NCBI GenBank assembly: GCA_964390645.1
Contig: CAYMLL010000146.1
Location: 1 to 18,440 of the forward strand
Reading direction: 5' to 3'
DNA from: CAYMLL01 sp964390645
GTDB lineage: Bacteria; Planctomycetota; UBA8108
DNA length: 18,440 nt
Each line of letters starts with the position of its first letter. Positions within the stretch are counted from its first letter, which is position 1. Below the pieces are notes generated by a model, which was not told the DNA's origin, ran no database searches, and saw nothing but the letters and a program-made list of their open reading frames with translations. The translations under genes were made by a program, and so were the position numbers. This document shows, piece by piece, positions 1 through 7,949 of this stretch.

Positions 1-2618
1 GGTGCCGGACTCCCGTCGACCGCTTCGTGCTTCGTCGCCTTGTCGAGAAGGGCCTGCGCCCGAACGGCGTTGCGGATCCCCGACAACTCGTACGCCGCGT
101 GTATCTCGATCTCGTCGGCACGCCGCCTCCGGTGGAAGTCGTCGAGCGATTCGTGCAGGATCCGTCCCCCGCACGCTACGAGAGCATCGTCGACACGCTG
201 CTGACGAGCCCTGCTCACGGCGAGCGCTGGGCGCGCCACTGGCTTGACGTCGCCCGCTTCGCCGAGAGCCACGGCTTCGAGCACGACTACGACCGGAAGT
301 TCGCGTTCCACTACCGCGACTTCGTCATTCGCGCACTGAACCAGGACATGCCCTACGACCGCTTCGTGCGCTGGCAGCTCGCCGGCGACGAGCTCGCCCC
401 CGACGAGCCGCTCGCGATGATGGCGACGGGCTTCCTGGGCGCCGGCGTGTTTCCGACACAGATCACGAAGAAGGAGGTCGAGCGATCGCGATACGACGCG
501 CTCGACGACATGGCCGCGACCACCGGATCGGCGATGCTTGCCCTGACGGTCGGCTGCGCGCGCTGCCACGACCACAAGTACGACCCGATCTCCATGCGCG
601 ACTACTACGGACTGCTGTCGATCTTCACGACGACCGTGCGCAGCGAGATCGACCTGACGATGGACCCGGACGGTCACGAGAGCCTCCTCGCGAGCTTCAC
701 GAAGGACCACGCACCACTCGTTGCCGAACGCGAGCGCTTCGAGAAGGAGGAGCTCCCGGCGCGCCTCGTCGGCTGGATCGAGAGACGCGAGAGAGAACCG
801 AAGGCCCCGGAGCACTGGACACTGCTCGACATCACCGATCTCCGCTCGAAGGGCGGCGCGACGCTGACAAAGCTCGATGACGGATCCGTTCTCGCGACCG
901 GCAAGAACCCGAATTTCGATTCCTACACCTTCACCGCCAGGACGGATCTCATCGGCATCACCGCCGTCCGTCTGGAGGCGCTGGCCGACAAGTCGCTCGT
1001 CAAGGGCGGTCCCGGTCGGGCCGGCAACGGTAACATCGGGCTCGGCGACTTCCGCGTGCTCGCCGAGCCGCTGCGGGATGACCGCAAGGCGGTCGAGGCA
1101 CGCCTCACGGATCCGGTGGCGACGTTCCAGCAGAACACGACCAACCTGTCGATCAAGGCGTCCATCGACGCCGACAAGCGCACCGGTTGGGCCGTCGATC
1201 CGCAGTTCGGAAAGAACCACGCCGCGGTCTTCCAGACCGCGGATGACATCGGCTTCGAGGGCGGTACGAGGCTCACGTTCACCCTCGAGTTCAACGTCAA
1301 TGATCACCACAACATCGGCCGAGCGCGGCTATCACTGAGCACGCGCCCGCGTCCGGTCGGGCTCGACGGCAACCCGATCCCGCCGGACATCACCGCGACG
1401 CTCGCGGCGCTGGACGGCTCACGGACCGGTCCGGCGGTGAAGAGGGTCGGGACTCTCGACGAGAAGCGGCTCGGACGACTCCTCGAGTGGTACCGAGGCA
1501 TGGACGCGAAGTGGCGAGAGCTCGACGGGGCCGTCAGGGAGCACCTCGCGACGAAGCCAAAGGCGAGAACCGTCAAGGTGCAGGTGACGACCGAGGGCCG
1601 CAAGCCCATGCGCCACCACTCGCAGGGCAAGGACTTCTTCGACAAGACGTTCTTCCTCCGGCGTGGCGATCCGGAGCAGAAGGTCGAGGAGGCCGAGCCG
1701 AGCTTTCCGAGGGTGCTCATGCGGGGTTCCGAGGCCGCATCACGCTGGATCCAGAAGCCTCCGTCGAACGCCACGACATCGTACCGCCGCCGCTCACTGG
1801 CGAGCTGGATCACGGACGTCGAGCACGGCGCCGGCCACCTTCTCGCACGCGTCATCGTCAACCGTCTCTGGCAACATCACATCGGACGGGGAATCGTCGC
1901 TACACCGAACGACTTCGGGCTCCAAGGCGAGCGTCCGACGCACCCCGAGCTGCTCGACTGGCTCGCGAGCCGCCTCATCGACGAGGGCTGGCGGCTACGG
2001 CCGATCCACAAGCTTCTGATCACCAGCAGCGTCTATCTGCAAGGCGCCGAGCGCGACGAGGCCCGAGACGCGCTCGATCCGGACAACGTCTGGTGCTGGC
2101 GCCGCTCGCCGCGACGGCTCGAGGCCGAGGCGCTCCGTGACTCGATGCTCTCGGTGACCGGGTCCCTCGACTCGACGATGTTCGGAGCCGGCACGCTCGA
2201 CGAGGGCATGAGACGCCGCAGCATCTACTTCACGGTGAAGCGCAGCCGCATGATCCCGACGCTGCAAATCTTCGACGCGCCGGAGTCACTGACAAGCATC
2301 GACGCCCGACCGACGACGACCATCGCGCCTCAGGCGCTCCTCCTGATGAACAACCCGCAGGTGCGCGACTACGCGCGCCGCTTCGCGAAGACGCTCTCGC
2401 CGCACACGCAGACGTCGCTCGCGAGCGCCGTCGTCATGGCCTACTCGCGTGCGCTGTCACGTCCACCGACGCCCCGTGAGCTCGGCGAGACACTGGCGTT
2501 CGTCACGGCGCAGGAGAAACGCTACACGGACGAGAAGAAGAGCCCCGCACGCGAGCTCGCTCTGGCGGACTTCTGCCAGGTGCTTCTCGGCCTCAACGAG
2601 TTCATCTACGTGTACTGA
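1..2618 (+). CDS. DUF1549/DUF1553 (PSD1-type) planctomycete protein, 5' end outside window
   Basis: This is a large secreted planctomycete protein of unknown biochemical role, usually encoded beside a DUF1501 protein. The frame is open to the left edge. The residues just before the first GTG (position 27) read PVDRFVLRRL, the conserved opening of DUF1549, so that GTG is internal and the gene begins upstream; a cytochrome-c-like PSCyt1 domain often precedes this point. DUF1549 follows (IRR/LRRVYLDLVGTPP-like segment, then HWLDVARFAES), with a CARCH heme-c-type motif at 555-569 followed by DHKYDPIS. A variable beta-rich middle leads to DUF1553: the YRRRSLASWI segment, ARVIVNRLWQHHIGRGIV, then THPELLDWLA, ending in FCQVLLGLNEFIYVY, the usual C-terminus. 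The stop at 2616-2618 is 8 bp before the next gene, so the two form one unit. Family assignment is secure. Substrate is unknown; polysaccharide degradation is often suggested because of genomic context. Confidence 0.93.
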   Translation, partial: CRTPVDRFVLRRLVEKGLRPNGVADPRQLVRRVYLDLVGTPPPVEVVERFVQDPSPARYESIVDTLLTSPAHGERWARHWLDVARFAESHGFEHDYDRKFAFHYRDFVIRALNQDMPYDRFVRWQLAGDELAPDEPLAMMATGFLGAGVFPTQITKKEVERSRYDALDDMAATTGSAMLALTVGCARCHDHKYDPISMRDYYGLLSIFTTTVRSEIDLTMDPDGHESLLASFTKDHAPLVAERERFEKEELPARLVGWIERREREPKAPEHWTLLDITDLRSKGGATLTKLDDGSVLATGKNPNFDSYTFTARTDLIGITAVRLEALADKSLVKGGPGRAGNGNIGLGDFRVLAEPLRDDRKAVEARLTDPVATFQQNTTNLSIKASIDADKRTGWAVDPQFGKNHAAVFQTADDIGFEGGTRLTFTLEFNVNDHHNIGRARLSLSTRPRPVGLDGNPIPPDITATLAALDGSRTGPAVKRVGTLDEKRLGRLLEWYRGMDAKWRELDGAVREHLATKPKARTVKVQVTTEGRKPMRHHSQGKDFFDKTFFLRRGDPEQKVEEAEPSFPRVLMRGSEAASRWIQKPPSNATTSYRRRSLASWITDVEHGAGHLLARVIVNRLWQHHIGRGIVATPNDFGLQGERPTHPELLDWLASRLIDEGWRLRPIHKLLITSSVYLQGAERDEARDALDPDNVWCWRRSPRRLEAEALRDSMLSVTGSLDSTMFGAGTLDEGMRRRSIYFTVKRSRMIPTLQIFDAPESLTSIDARPTTTIAPQALLLMNNPQVRDYARRFAKTLSPHTQTSLASAVVMAYSRALSRPPTPRELGETLAFVTAQEKRYTDEKKSPARELALADFCQVLLGLNEFIYVY

Positions 2619-2626
2619 AGACCACC

Positions 2627-4090
2627 ATGCTGCTGCCGTCAAAGAGCGACGACGACCCGCGTCTCTGGACCCGCCGCGACTGGCTGACCCGATGCGGAGG
2701 CGGCCTCGGGATGCTCGGCCTCGCGGGGCTCCTGGCCGATGAGGGCGCGCTCGCCGCGCCCGACAATGGCCTTCTTGACCCGCTCGCCCCACGTGCGGCG
2801 CACTTTTCCGGCAAGGCGAAGGCGATCATCTGGCTGTTCATCAATGGCGGCCCGAGCCACGTCGACACCTGGGATCACAAGCCGGAGCTCGAGAAGCGGA
2901 ACGGCCGGATGCTCGAGAACTTCGACAACGCGACCGGGTTCTTCGAGAACGCCGTCGGCGGTCTGATGAAGTCGCCGTTCGAGTTCCGGCGACACGGCGA
3001 GTGCGGCAAGATGGTCTCCAGCATCTTTCCGCATCTCTCGACGCACGTCGACAAGATGGCGTTCATTCACTCGGGATACGCCGAGTCGAACAACCACAGC
3101 CCGGCGCTCTTCATGATGCAGACGGGCGTGACGCGGATGGGCTTCCCGTGCGTCGGGTCGTGGGTCACCTACGGACTTGGCAGCGAGAGCCGGGACCTGC
3201 CGGCCTTCGTCGTCATGTCGGATCCGAAGGGACGGGGTCTTCCGAAGGGTCACGCCCTGAACTGGGGCGCCGGCTTCCTGCCGAGCGTCTACCAGGGAAC
3301 CCACCTGCGCCCCACCGGCGATCCGATCCCGAACTTGAAGCGTCCCCCCGAGTTGACCGAGTCTACACAGCGGGCGCAGCTGGACCTCCTGGCGAGCCTC
3401 AATCGAGGCCATCTCGCCCAGCGTCCTCGGGATCTCGAGCTTGCCGCACGGCTCGAGAGCTTCGAGCTCGCGTACCGCATGCAGGTCGCGGCGCCGGAAG
3501 CCGTCGACATCGACCGCGAGTCCGCGCACACGCGTAATCTCTACGGCATAGAAGAGAAGCACTGCGCTCACGTTGCGAAGCAGTGCCTCATCGCACGACG
3601 GCTCGTCGAGCGTGGCGTACGCTGCGTGCAGATCTACTCCGGTGGCATGGAGAACCAGCGCAGCTGGGACGGACACAACGACATCAAGGGCAACCACGAG
3701 GGCTTCGCCGCGGAGACCGATCAGCCGATCGCCGCCCTCCTGACCGACCTCGAGCAACGCGGCCTGCTCGACCAGACGCTCGTCGTCTGGGGCGGCGAGT
3801 TCGGTCGCCTGCCCATCGCGCAGAAGGGCAATCGCCCCGGTCGCGATCACAACCCGCACGCCTTCACCATGTGGCTCGCCGGCGGCGGCGTCAAGGGCGG
3901 AATCAGCTACGGAGAGACCGACGAGATCGGCCTGCGCGCGGCGGTGAACCGCGTCTCGGTGAACGACCTCCACGCGACCATGCTGCACCTCCTCGGCCTC
4001 GACCACGAGCGGCTGACCTTCCTCTACAACGGACGACGGTTCCGTCTCACCGACGTGGCCGGCAGGGTGATCCGCGAGATCATCGTCTGA
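2627..4090 (+). CDS. DUF1501 family protein with Tat-type signal
   Basis: This is a 487-residue DUF1501 protein, a family within the alkaline-phosphatase/sulfatase-like fold whose reaction is not established. The N-terminus carries a twin-arginine signal: TRRDWL with Arg16-Arg17, then a Gly/Leu-rich stretch up to about residue 45. Export of a folded, probably metal-bound protein is therefore likely. Conserved family segments are IIWLFINGGPSHVDTWD near residue 66, HSGYAESNNHSPA, GGMENQRSWDGHND, the LVVWGGEFGRLP metal-site-like segment, GRDHNPHAFTMWLAGGG, and the ending LLGLDHERLTFLYNGRRFRLTD. Length is normal for the family. The ATG lies 8 bp after the preceding stop, with only a weak purine stretch (GAAGA) as ribosome site, which suggests coupling to the DUF1549/DUF1553 gene. 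The gene converges on the hydrolase at 4111 with a 20-bp gap. Confidence 0.93.
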   Translation: MLLPSKSDDDPRLWTRRDWLTRCGGGLGMLGLAGLLADEGALAAPDNGLLDPLAPRAAHFSGKAKAIIWLFINGGPSHVDTWDHKPELEKRNGRMLENFDNATGFFENAVGGLMKSPFEFRRHGECGKMVSSIFPHLSTHVDKMAFIHSGYAESNNHSPALFMMQTGVTRMGFPCVGSWVTYGLGSESRDLPAFVVMSDPKGRGLPKGHALNWGAGFLPSVYQGTHLRPTGDPIPNLKRPPELTESTQRAQLDLLASLNRGHLAQRPRDLELAARLESFELAYRMQVAAPEAVDIDRESAHTRNLYGIEEKHCAHVAKQCLIARRLVERGVRCVQIYSGGMENQRSWDGHNDIKGNHEGFAAETDQPIAALLTDLEQRGLLDQTLVVWGGEFGRLPIAQKGNRPGRDHNPHAFTMWLAGGGVKGGISYGETDEIGLRAAVNRVSVNDLHATMLHLLGLDHERLTFLYNGRRFRLTDVAGRVIREIIV

Positions 4091-4110
4091 CGCGAGACGG
4101 CCCGGCGAGG

Positions 4111-6027
4111 TCAGTAGGTCGGCCGCAGGACGCCGATGCGCAGGCGCGTCGCGTGCTCCTTCGACCGGTGGACACGCTGCGTCGCCTTGATGAAGTCGTC
4201 CTCGGTCGCCTCGAAGATATTCGGCACGAACTTCTGCGGGTTGCGGTCGACGAGCGGGAACCACGTGCTCTGGATCTGGATCATGATCCGGTGGCCTCTC
4301 TTGAACGTGTGAAGAACGTCCTGCAGCTCGAGCGTCACCCTCGTCGGACGGTCGGGAACGAAGGGCTCGGGATGCTCGTAGCTGTCCCGGAATCGGCCGC
4401 GGATGACCTCGCTGCGGACCATCATCTGGTAGCCGCCCATGCGCACGCCGCGCGGATTCGGTTCCGGATCCTCGGCCGAGTCCGGCAGCACATCGATGAG
4501 CTTCACGATCCAGTCGGACGCAGTCCCCGACGTCGAGACCCAGAGATCGGCCTGCAGCGGTCCGGCAAGCGTCGTGTCCGATTCGAGCACGTCCGTACGG
4601 TATGCGAGGACATCCGGGCGTCGCGCCGCGAAGCGCTGGTCGTCGGTCATGTACTCCCGCGTCATACCGATCGCCGTCGCCTCGGTGAAGGGTACCGGCT
4701 TCGCCGGGTCGCTGACGAACTCGTCGAAGGCAGGCCCGGCTTCCGTGGGTGGGGCACTGGAGAGCCCGCCGCCCGCGCGCGGGTACAGCGACTGCTCGAC
4801 GACCGAATCAGGCGGCCAGGCGGCGAAGGTGCGCCAGCGATTCGCACCGGTCTCGAACACCCAGGCCTCCGGGAGCTGCGCCTCGCCAACTCCCTGGAGG
4901 TGCTCGCGAAAGAACGGATAGAGGATCCTCTCGCGGTAGAACTCCGAGGTCTTGAAGCCGAAGCGCACGTTGCCGAGCGCGTCCCCGTCCCGTCGTCCCC
5001 ATCCCCCGTGGTCCCACGGCCCCATCACAAGGACGTTGAAGGTGCCGGGGTTGTTCCTCTCGACCTCGCGGTAGACCTTCAGCGGACCGTAGAGGTCCTC
5101 CGCGTCGAACCAGCCACCGACCGTCATCACGGCACAGCGAACGCCCTTCAGGTGGGGGAGGATGTTCCGCGACTGCCAGAACTCGTCGTAGTTCGGGTGC
5201 TGGACGAGCTGGTTCCAGAACGGGATCTTGCCGTGGAAGTGCTCGTCGTTGACGTTGCGCAGCGGTCCGAGGTCGAGGAAGAAGCGATAGCCGTCCGGAG
5301 TGCCGTGATGGAATCGCGGCGGCGACTCGGTGGTCGGCTCGGGACGCGGCACCCCGAAGCGCGACAGGAAGTTGAACCCATGGGGCAGGAAGAAGGCCCC
5401 GTGGTGGTGAAAGTCGTCCCAGAACCAGTCGGCGATCGGTGCCTGGGGTGACACGGCCTTCAGCGCCGGGTGGCTGTCGATGGCGCCGGCGATCGTGTAG
5501 AAGCCCGGATACGAGATGCCCCACTGCCCGACGCGGCCGTTGTGGTCGTCGACGTTCGCGAGCAGCCACTCTATCGTGTCGAAAGTGTCGGTGCTCTCGT
5601 CGATGTCCTCCGGCCCCGCCTTCCTGGCGACATGCGGCGTCATGTTGACGTACTCACCCTCGGACATGAAGCGCCCGCGGACGTCCTGATAGACGAAGAT
5701 GTAGCCGTCGCGCACGAACCTCATGTCCGGTCCGAGCGACTTGCGGTACCTGTCCGCGCCGTAGGGGCTGCAGCTGTACGGCGTCCGGAAGAGAAGAAAG
5801 GGGTAGTCCTTGCTCCGATCATTCGGCACGTAGATGGCCGTGTGCAGCCGCTTGCCATCGCGCATCGGCACGCGATGCTCGAACTTCGTGTAGCTCGCGC
5901 GGATGTGCTCGGCGTTCCTCTCGGCGAGGAGCTCCGCCGGCGTCGACTGCGCCGTGAGAACGCTCACCGGCGTGATAGCGAAGAGAAGCACGAATACGGG
6001 GACAGGGAGAGCGCGCGAGTTCTGCAT
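4111..6027 (-). CDS. Secreted CocE/NonD (S15) hydrolase, alpha-amino-acid ester hydrolase-like
   Basis: This is a 638-residue exported serine hydrolase. Residues 1-27 form a Sec signal ending near VLTAQ. The alpha/beta-hydrolase domain carries the nucleophile in GISYPGFY (Ser172), Asp308 in GGWFDAEDLYG and His340 in GPWDHGGW. Tyr84 in RTPYSC fits the oxyanion-hole tyrosine. A jelly-roll C-terminal domain (LQADLWVSTSG to VTLELQDVLHTFKRGHRI) completes the CocE/S15 layout. Spacing matches alpha-amino-acid ester hydrolases. In the Xanthomonas enzyme, as I recall it, the triad is Ser174/Asp307/His340 and an acidic cluster binds the substrate's alpha-ammonium. Here Asp204/Asp205 (WFWDDFHHHGAF) and Glu310-Asp311 occupy equivalent places. 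An amino-acyl ester or beta-lactam-type amide substrate is inferred; a cocaine-esterase-like or acylase role cannot be excluded. The ATG at 6025-6027 gives a clean signal peptide and has GAGGA-like purines upstream. The gene is divergent from the DegT homologue. Confidence 0.88.
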   Translation of the reverse strand: MQNSRALPVPVFVLLFAITPVSVLTAQSTPAELLAERNAEHIRASYTKFEHRVPMRDGKRLHTAIYVPNDRSKDYPFLLFRTPYSCSPYGADRYRKSLGPDMRFVRDGYIFVYQDVRGRFMSEGEYVNMTPHVARKAGPEDIDESTDTFDTIEWLLANVDDHNGRVGQWGISYPGFYTIAGAIDSHPALKAVSPQAPIADWFWDDFHHHGAFFLPHGFNFLSRFGVPRPEPTTESPPRFHHGTPDGYRFFLDLGPLRNVNDEHFHGKIPFWNQLVQHPNYDEFWQSRNILPHLKGVRCAVMTVGGWFDAEDLYGPLKVYREVERNNPGTFNVLVMGPWDHGGWGRRDGDALGNVRFGFKTSEFYRERILYPFFREHLQGVGEAQLPEAWVFETGANRWRTFAAWPPDSVVEQSLYPRAGGGLSSAPPTEAGPAFDEFVSDPAKPVPFTEATAIGMTREYMTDDQRFAARRPDVLAYRTDVLESDTTLAGPLQADLWVSTSGTASDWIVKLIDVLPDSAEDPEPNPRGVRMGGYQMMVRSEVIRGRFRDSYEHPEPFVPDRPTRVTLELQDVLHTFKRGHRIMIQIQSTWFPLVDRNPQKFVPNIFEATEDDFIKATQRVHRSKEHATRLRIGVLRPTY

Positions 6028-6200
6028 CGTGTGGATCGATCCTCGTTCTGGAAGACGCCGGCGCCAGCCGTGGTTATCGGGGCAGGATGCTCGTCGACTC
6101 CGGAGCAGCGTCCGATTCTCCTAAGGGTATCCGGGTTACATGCCGATGTCTCCGACGGTCAAGCAAGCCCCGCGGAGAGCCGCGGCACACGGCCCAGCAC

Positions 6201-6205
6201 AGGAG
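6201..6205 (+). promoter_or_regulatory. Ribosome binding site fixing the DegT-homologue start
   Basis: AGGAG lies 7 nt before the ATG at 6213. The protein from this ATG begins MIRSLDLRRQ, the usual DegT-family start. This excludes the longer reading from the ATG at 6087, whose first 42 residues show no family similarity. Confidence 0.8.
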
Positions 6206-6212
6206 TGGCGGT

Positions 6213-7328
6213 ATGATCCGGTCCCTCGATCTCAGACGTCAGCACGAGCCGATCCGTGAACGGATCGATGCAGCCATCAGCGGCGCCGTCGACAGCTGTC
6301 AGTTTGTCCTCGGTGAGACGGTCGCGGAGTTCGAGAAGGAGTTCGCCTCCTTCTGCGACACGCGCTTCGGAGTGGCCGTCAACAGCGGCTCGAGCGCCCT
6401 TCACCTCGCGCTCCTCAGCGCGGGTGTCGGCGAGGGCGACGAGGTCATCACCACGCCTGCGACGTTCATCGCCACCGTCGCGGCGATCAGGTACACCGGA
6501 GCCCGTCCGGTCTTCGTCGACATCGACCCTTACACGTGCACGATCGACGTCGACAGGATCGACTCGGCGACGACGCCACGCACGAAGGCGATCGTCCCGG
6601 TTCACCTCTACGGCCAGTGCGCGGACATGGATCCGATCAACCAGATCGCCGACCGCCGCGGGCTCACCGTCATCGAGGATGCCTGCCACGCACACGGCGC
6701 GGAGTACAAGCACCGACGCGCCGGCGGCATTGGCCGACTCGGCTGCTTCAGCTTCCAGCCCGCCCAGAACCTCGGGGCCTGCGGCCAGGGCGGCATCGTC
6801 GTGACGAACGACCCCGAGCACGCCGCACGGCTGCGCAGGATGCGCGACTGGGGCCGGAACGCGGAGGGTGATCACGTCCTGCCCGGCTTCAACTACCGCA
6901 TGGACGCCATCCAGGCCGCCGTGCTTCGCGTCAAGCTCGGGTGCCTCCACGAGTGGAACGCGAGCCGCGCGGCCGTCGCTGAACGTTACCAGGAGATACT
7001 CGAGGGCTGCGACCTCGACTTGCCGCAAGTGGCGGAGCACAACGAGCACGCCTGGCACGTCTACGCCGTGCGCACGCGAGAACGTGACGCCCTTCGCGAG
7101 TCACTGCTCGACGCCGGCGTCGAGTGCGACATCCACTACGCGACCCCCGCGCACCTGCACGAGGCGCACGGTGACCTCGGCTACCGGCGCGGCGACTTCC
7201 CGCACGCGGAGCGCCTGTCACGCGACGAGCTGTCGCTGCCGGTATTCCCCGGGCTACGCGTCGATGAGCAGGACGAGGTCACCGCCGGTGTTCTCGAGGC
7301 GATGAACGCGAAGCTCGTTCTGTTCTGA
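6213..7328 (+). CDS. DegT/DnrJ/EryC1 (fold-type I PLP) family protein with Gln at the Schiff-base lysine position
   Basis: This is a 371-residue member of the sugar aminotransferase family, which normally transfers an amino group from glutamate to keto-sugars using PLP. Family landmarks are complete: NSGSSALHLALLSAG (residues 58-72, phosphate-binding loop), TTPATFIATVAAI, VFVDIDP, VPVHLYGQ, IEDACHAHGA (Asp157, expected to contact the pyridine nitrogen), GCFSFQP, GGIVVTND, FNYRMDAIQAAVL and the C-terminal CDIHYATPAHLH segment. The segment that normally reads TKNLGA or SKNLGA is AQNLGA here, so the Schiff-base lysine is replaced by Gln185 (codon CAG, 6765-6767). Ordinary transamination is therefore unlikely. 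In the family, ColD-type 3-dehydratases use histidine at this site. A dehydratase, a PLP-binding regulator or a sequence error remain possible. Start chosen by the AGGAG and the family N-terminus. No sugar-nucleotide genes are adjacent. Confidence 0.9.
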   Translation: MIRSLDLRRQHEPIRERIDAAISGAVDSCQFVLGETVAEFEKEFASFCDTRFGVAVNSGSSALHLALLSAGVGEGDEVITTPATFIATVAAIRYTGARPVFVDIDPYTCTIDVDRIDSATTPRTKAIVPVHLYGQCADMDPINQIADRRGLTVIEDACHAHGAEYKHRRAGGIGRLGCFSFQPAQNLGACGQGGIVVTNDPEHAARLRRMRDWGRNAEGDHVLPGFNYRMDAIQAAVLRVKLGCLHEWNASRAAVAERYQEILEGCDLDLPQVAEHNEHAWHVYAVRTRERDALRESLLDAGVECDIHYATPAHLHEAHGDLGYRRGDFPHAERLSRDELSLPVFPGLRVDEQDEVTAGVLEAMNAKLVLF

Positions 7329-7437
7329 GGAGCGACGGAACCGAGCCCGAAGATCCAGGCGCGAGCCGACAGACAAGCTCGTGGTCACAGACCGAGACCA
7401 CCGTTCGTGCGGCCGGCGCCCTGCTGAAAAGGCCGGC

Positions 7438-7944
7438 TCACCCCGCAGGGCCGTTCGCCCCGCGACACCCGGAGTGCGGTCCGTGGAGGGACGAGTCAGA
7501 ATCGGCGAAGATCTCCATGAGCCGCCTCTCGCGGTACTCGAATATTCTGCTCACATCTCGACGGACGAAGAGCCGGTCGACAACCCAGCCTCCGATGGGT
7601 CGGTAGCGAACGTGATCGGAGACGATCGTGCCCTCCGACGAAGCCTCGAAACCGTGCTCATGAATCCAGAGTCGATAGGGACCACGCAGCTGCTCATCGA
7701 CGAAGCACCGCGGTGGGTCCCAGGTGGTGATCTCCGATCGCCATCGCAGGGGGACTCCGCGGATGCGCAACCGGTAGTCGATCTTCGCGCCGACCTTCAT
7801 GGTAACAGGCAGCTCCGAGAGGATCTCGAAGCGCAGGAACGGCGCAGTGATACGCTCCAGGTTCTCGGGGCGAGAGAAGAACTCGAAGACCTCGTCGATC
7901 GGCCGTCGAACCCGCACGCTTCGATGAAGCTCGAACAAGCGCAT
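7438..7944 (-). CDS. SRPBCC (START/Bet v 1-like) ligand-binding protein
   Basis: This is a small cytoplasmic protein of 168 residues. It begins FELHRSVRVRRPIDEVFEFF, the standard helix-grip opening in which the IDEVFEFFSRPENLERITAPF segment forms the first helices. It continues through WRSEITTWDPPRCFVDEQL and RGPYRLWIHEHGFE to TIVSDHVRYRPIGG, then a long C-terminal helix. This resembles the uncharacterised COG4276 ligand-binding group. No catalytic residues are recognisable; binding a hydrophobic ligand such as a lipid, quinone or isoprenoid is inferred from the fold. The frame is open further upstream, but the family start fits the ATG at 7942-7944. That ATG is 5 bp after the stop of the propeller gene and has a G-rich stretch upstream. 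Proteins of this kind are, to my knowledge, found in LitR/CarH light-response clusters, which fits the CarH-like gene two genes upstream. Confidence 0.85.
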   Translation of the reverse strand: MRLFELHRSVRVRRPIDEVFEFFSRPENLERITAPFLRFEILSELPVTMKVGAKIDYRLRIRGVPLRWRSEITTWDPPRCFVDEQLRGPYRLWIHEHGFEASSEGTIVSDHVRYRPIGGWVVDRLFVRRDVSRIFEYRERRLMEIFADSDSSLHGPHSGCRGANGPAG

Positions 7945-7949
7945 CGATC

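Noticed and set aside
27..29. GTG as the start of the DUF1549/DUF1553 gene
   Set aside because: The codons before it encode the conserved PVDRF segment of DUF1549, so the gene enters from outside the window.
3583..5451. Long + strand open frame opposite the ester hydrolase
   Set aside because: It runs through the 3' end of the DUF1501 gene in another frame and is antisense to the hydrolase triad; no recognisable domain.
6087..6212. N-terminal extension of the DegT homologue
   Set aside because: No family similarity, and a good ribosome binding site serves the ATG at 6213.
6028..6212. Promoter in the divergent interval between ester hydrolase and DegT homologue
   Set aside because: TTGACC is present on the minus strand, but no acceptable -10 lies at a normal distance.
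7411..7437. Terminator between the convergent DegT-homologue and SRPBCC genes
   Set aside because: Only a 6-bp GCCGGC stem with a 14-base loop and no T-run on either strand; too weak to call.
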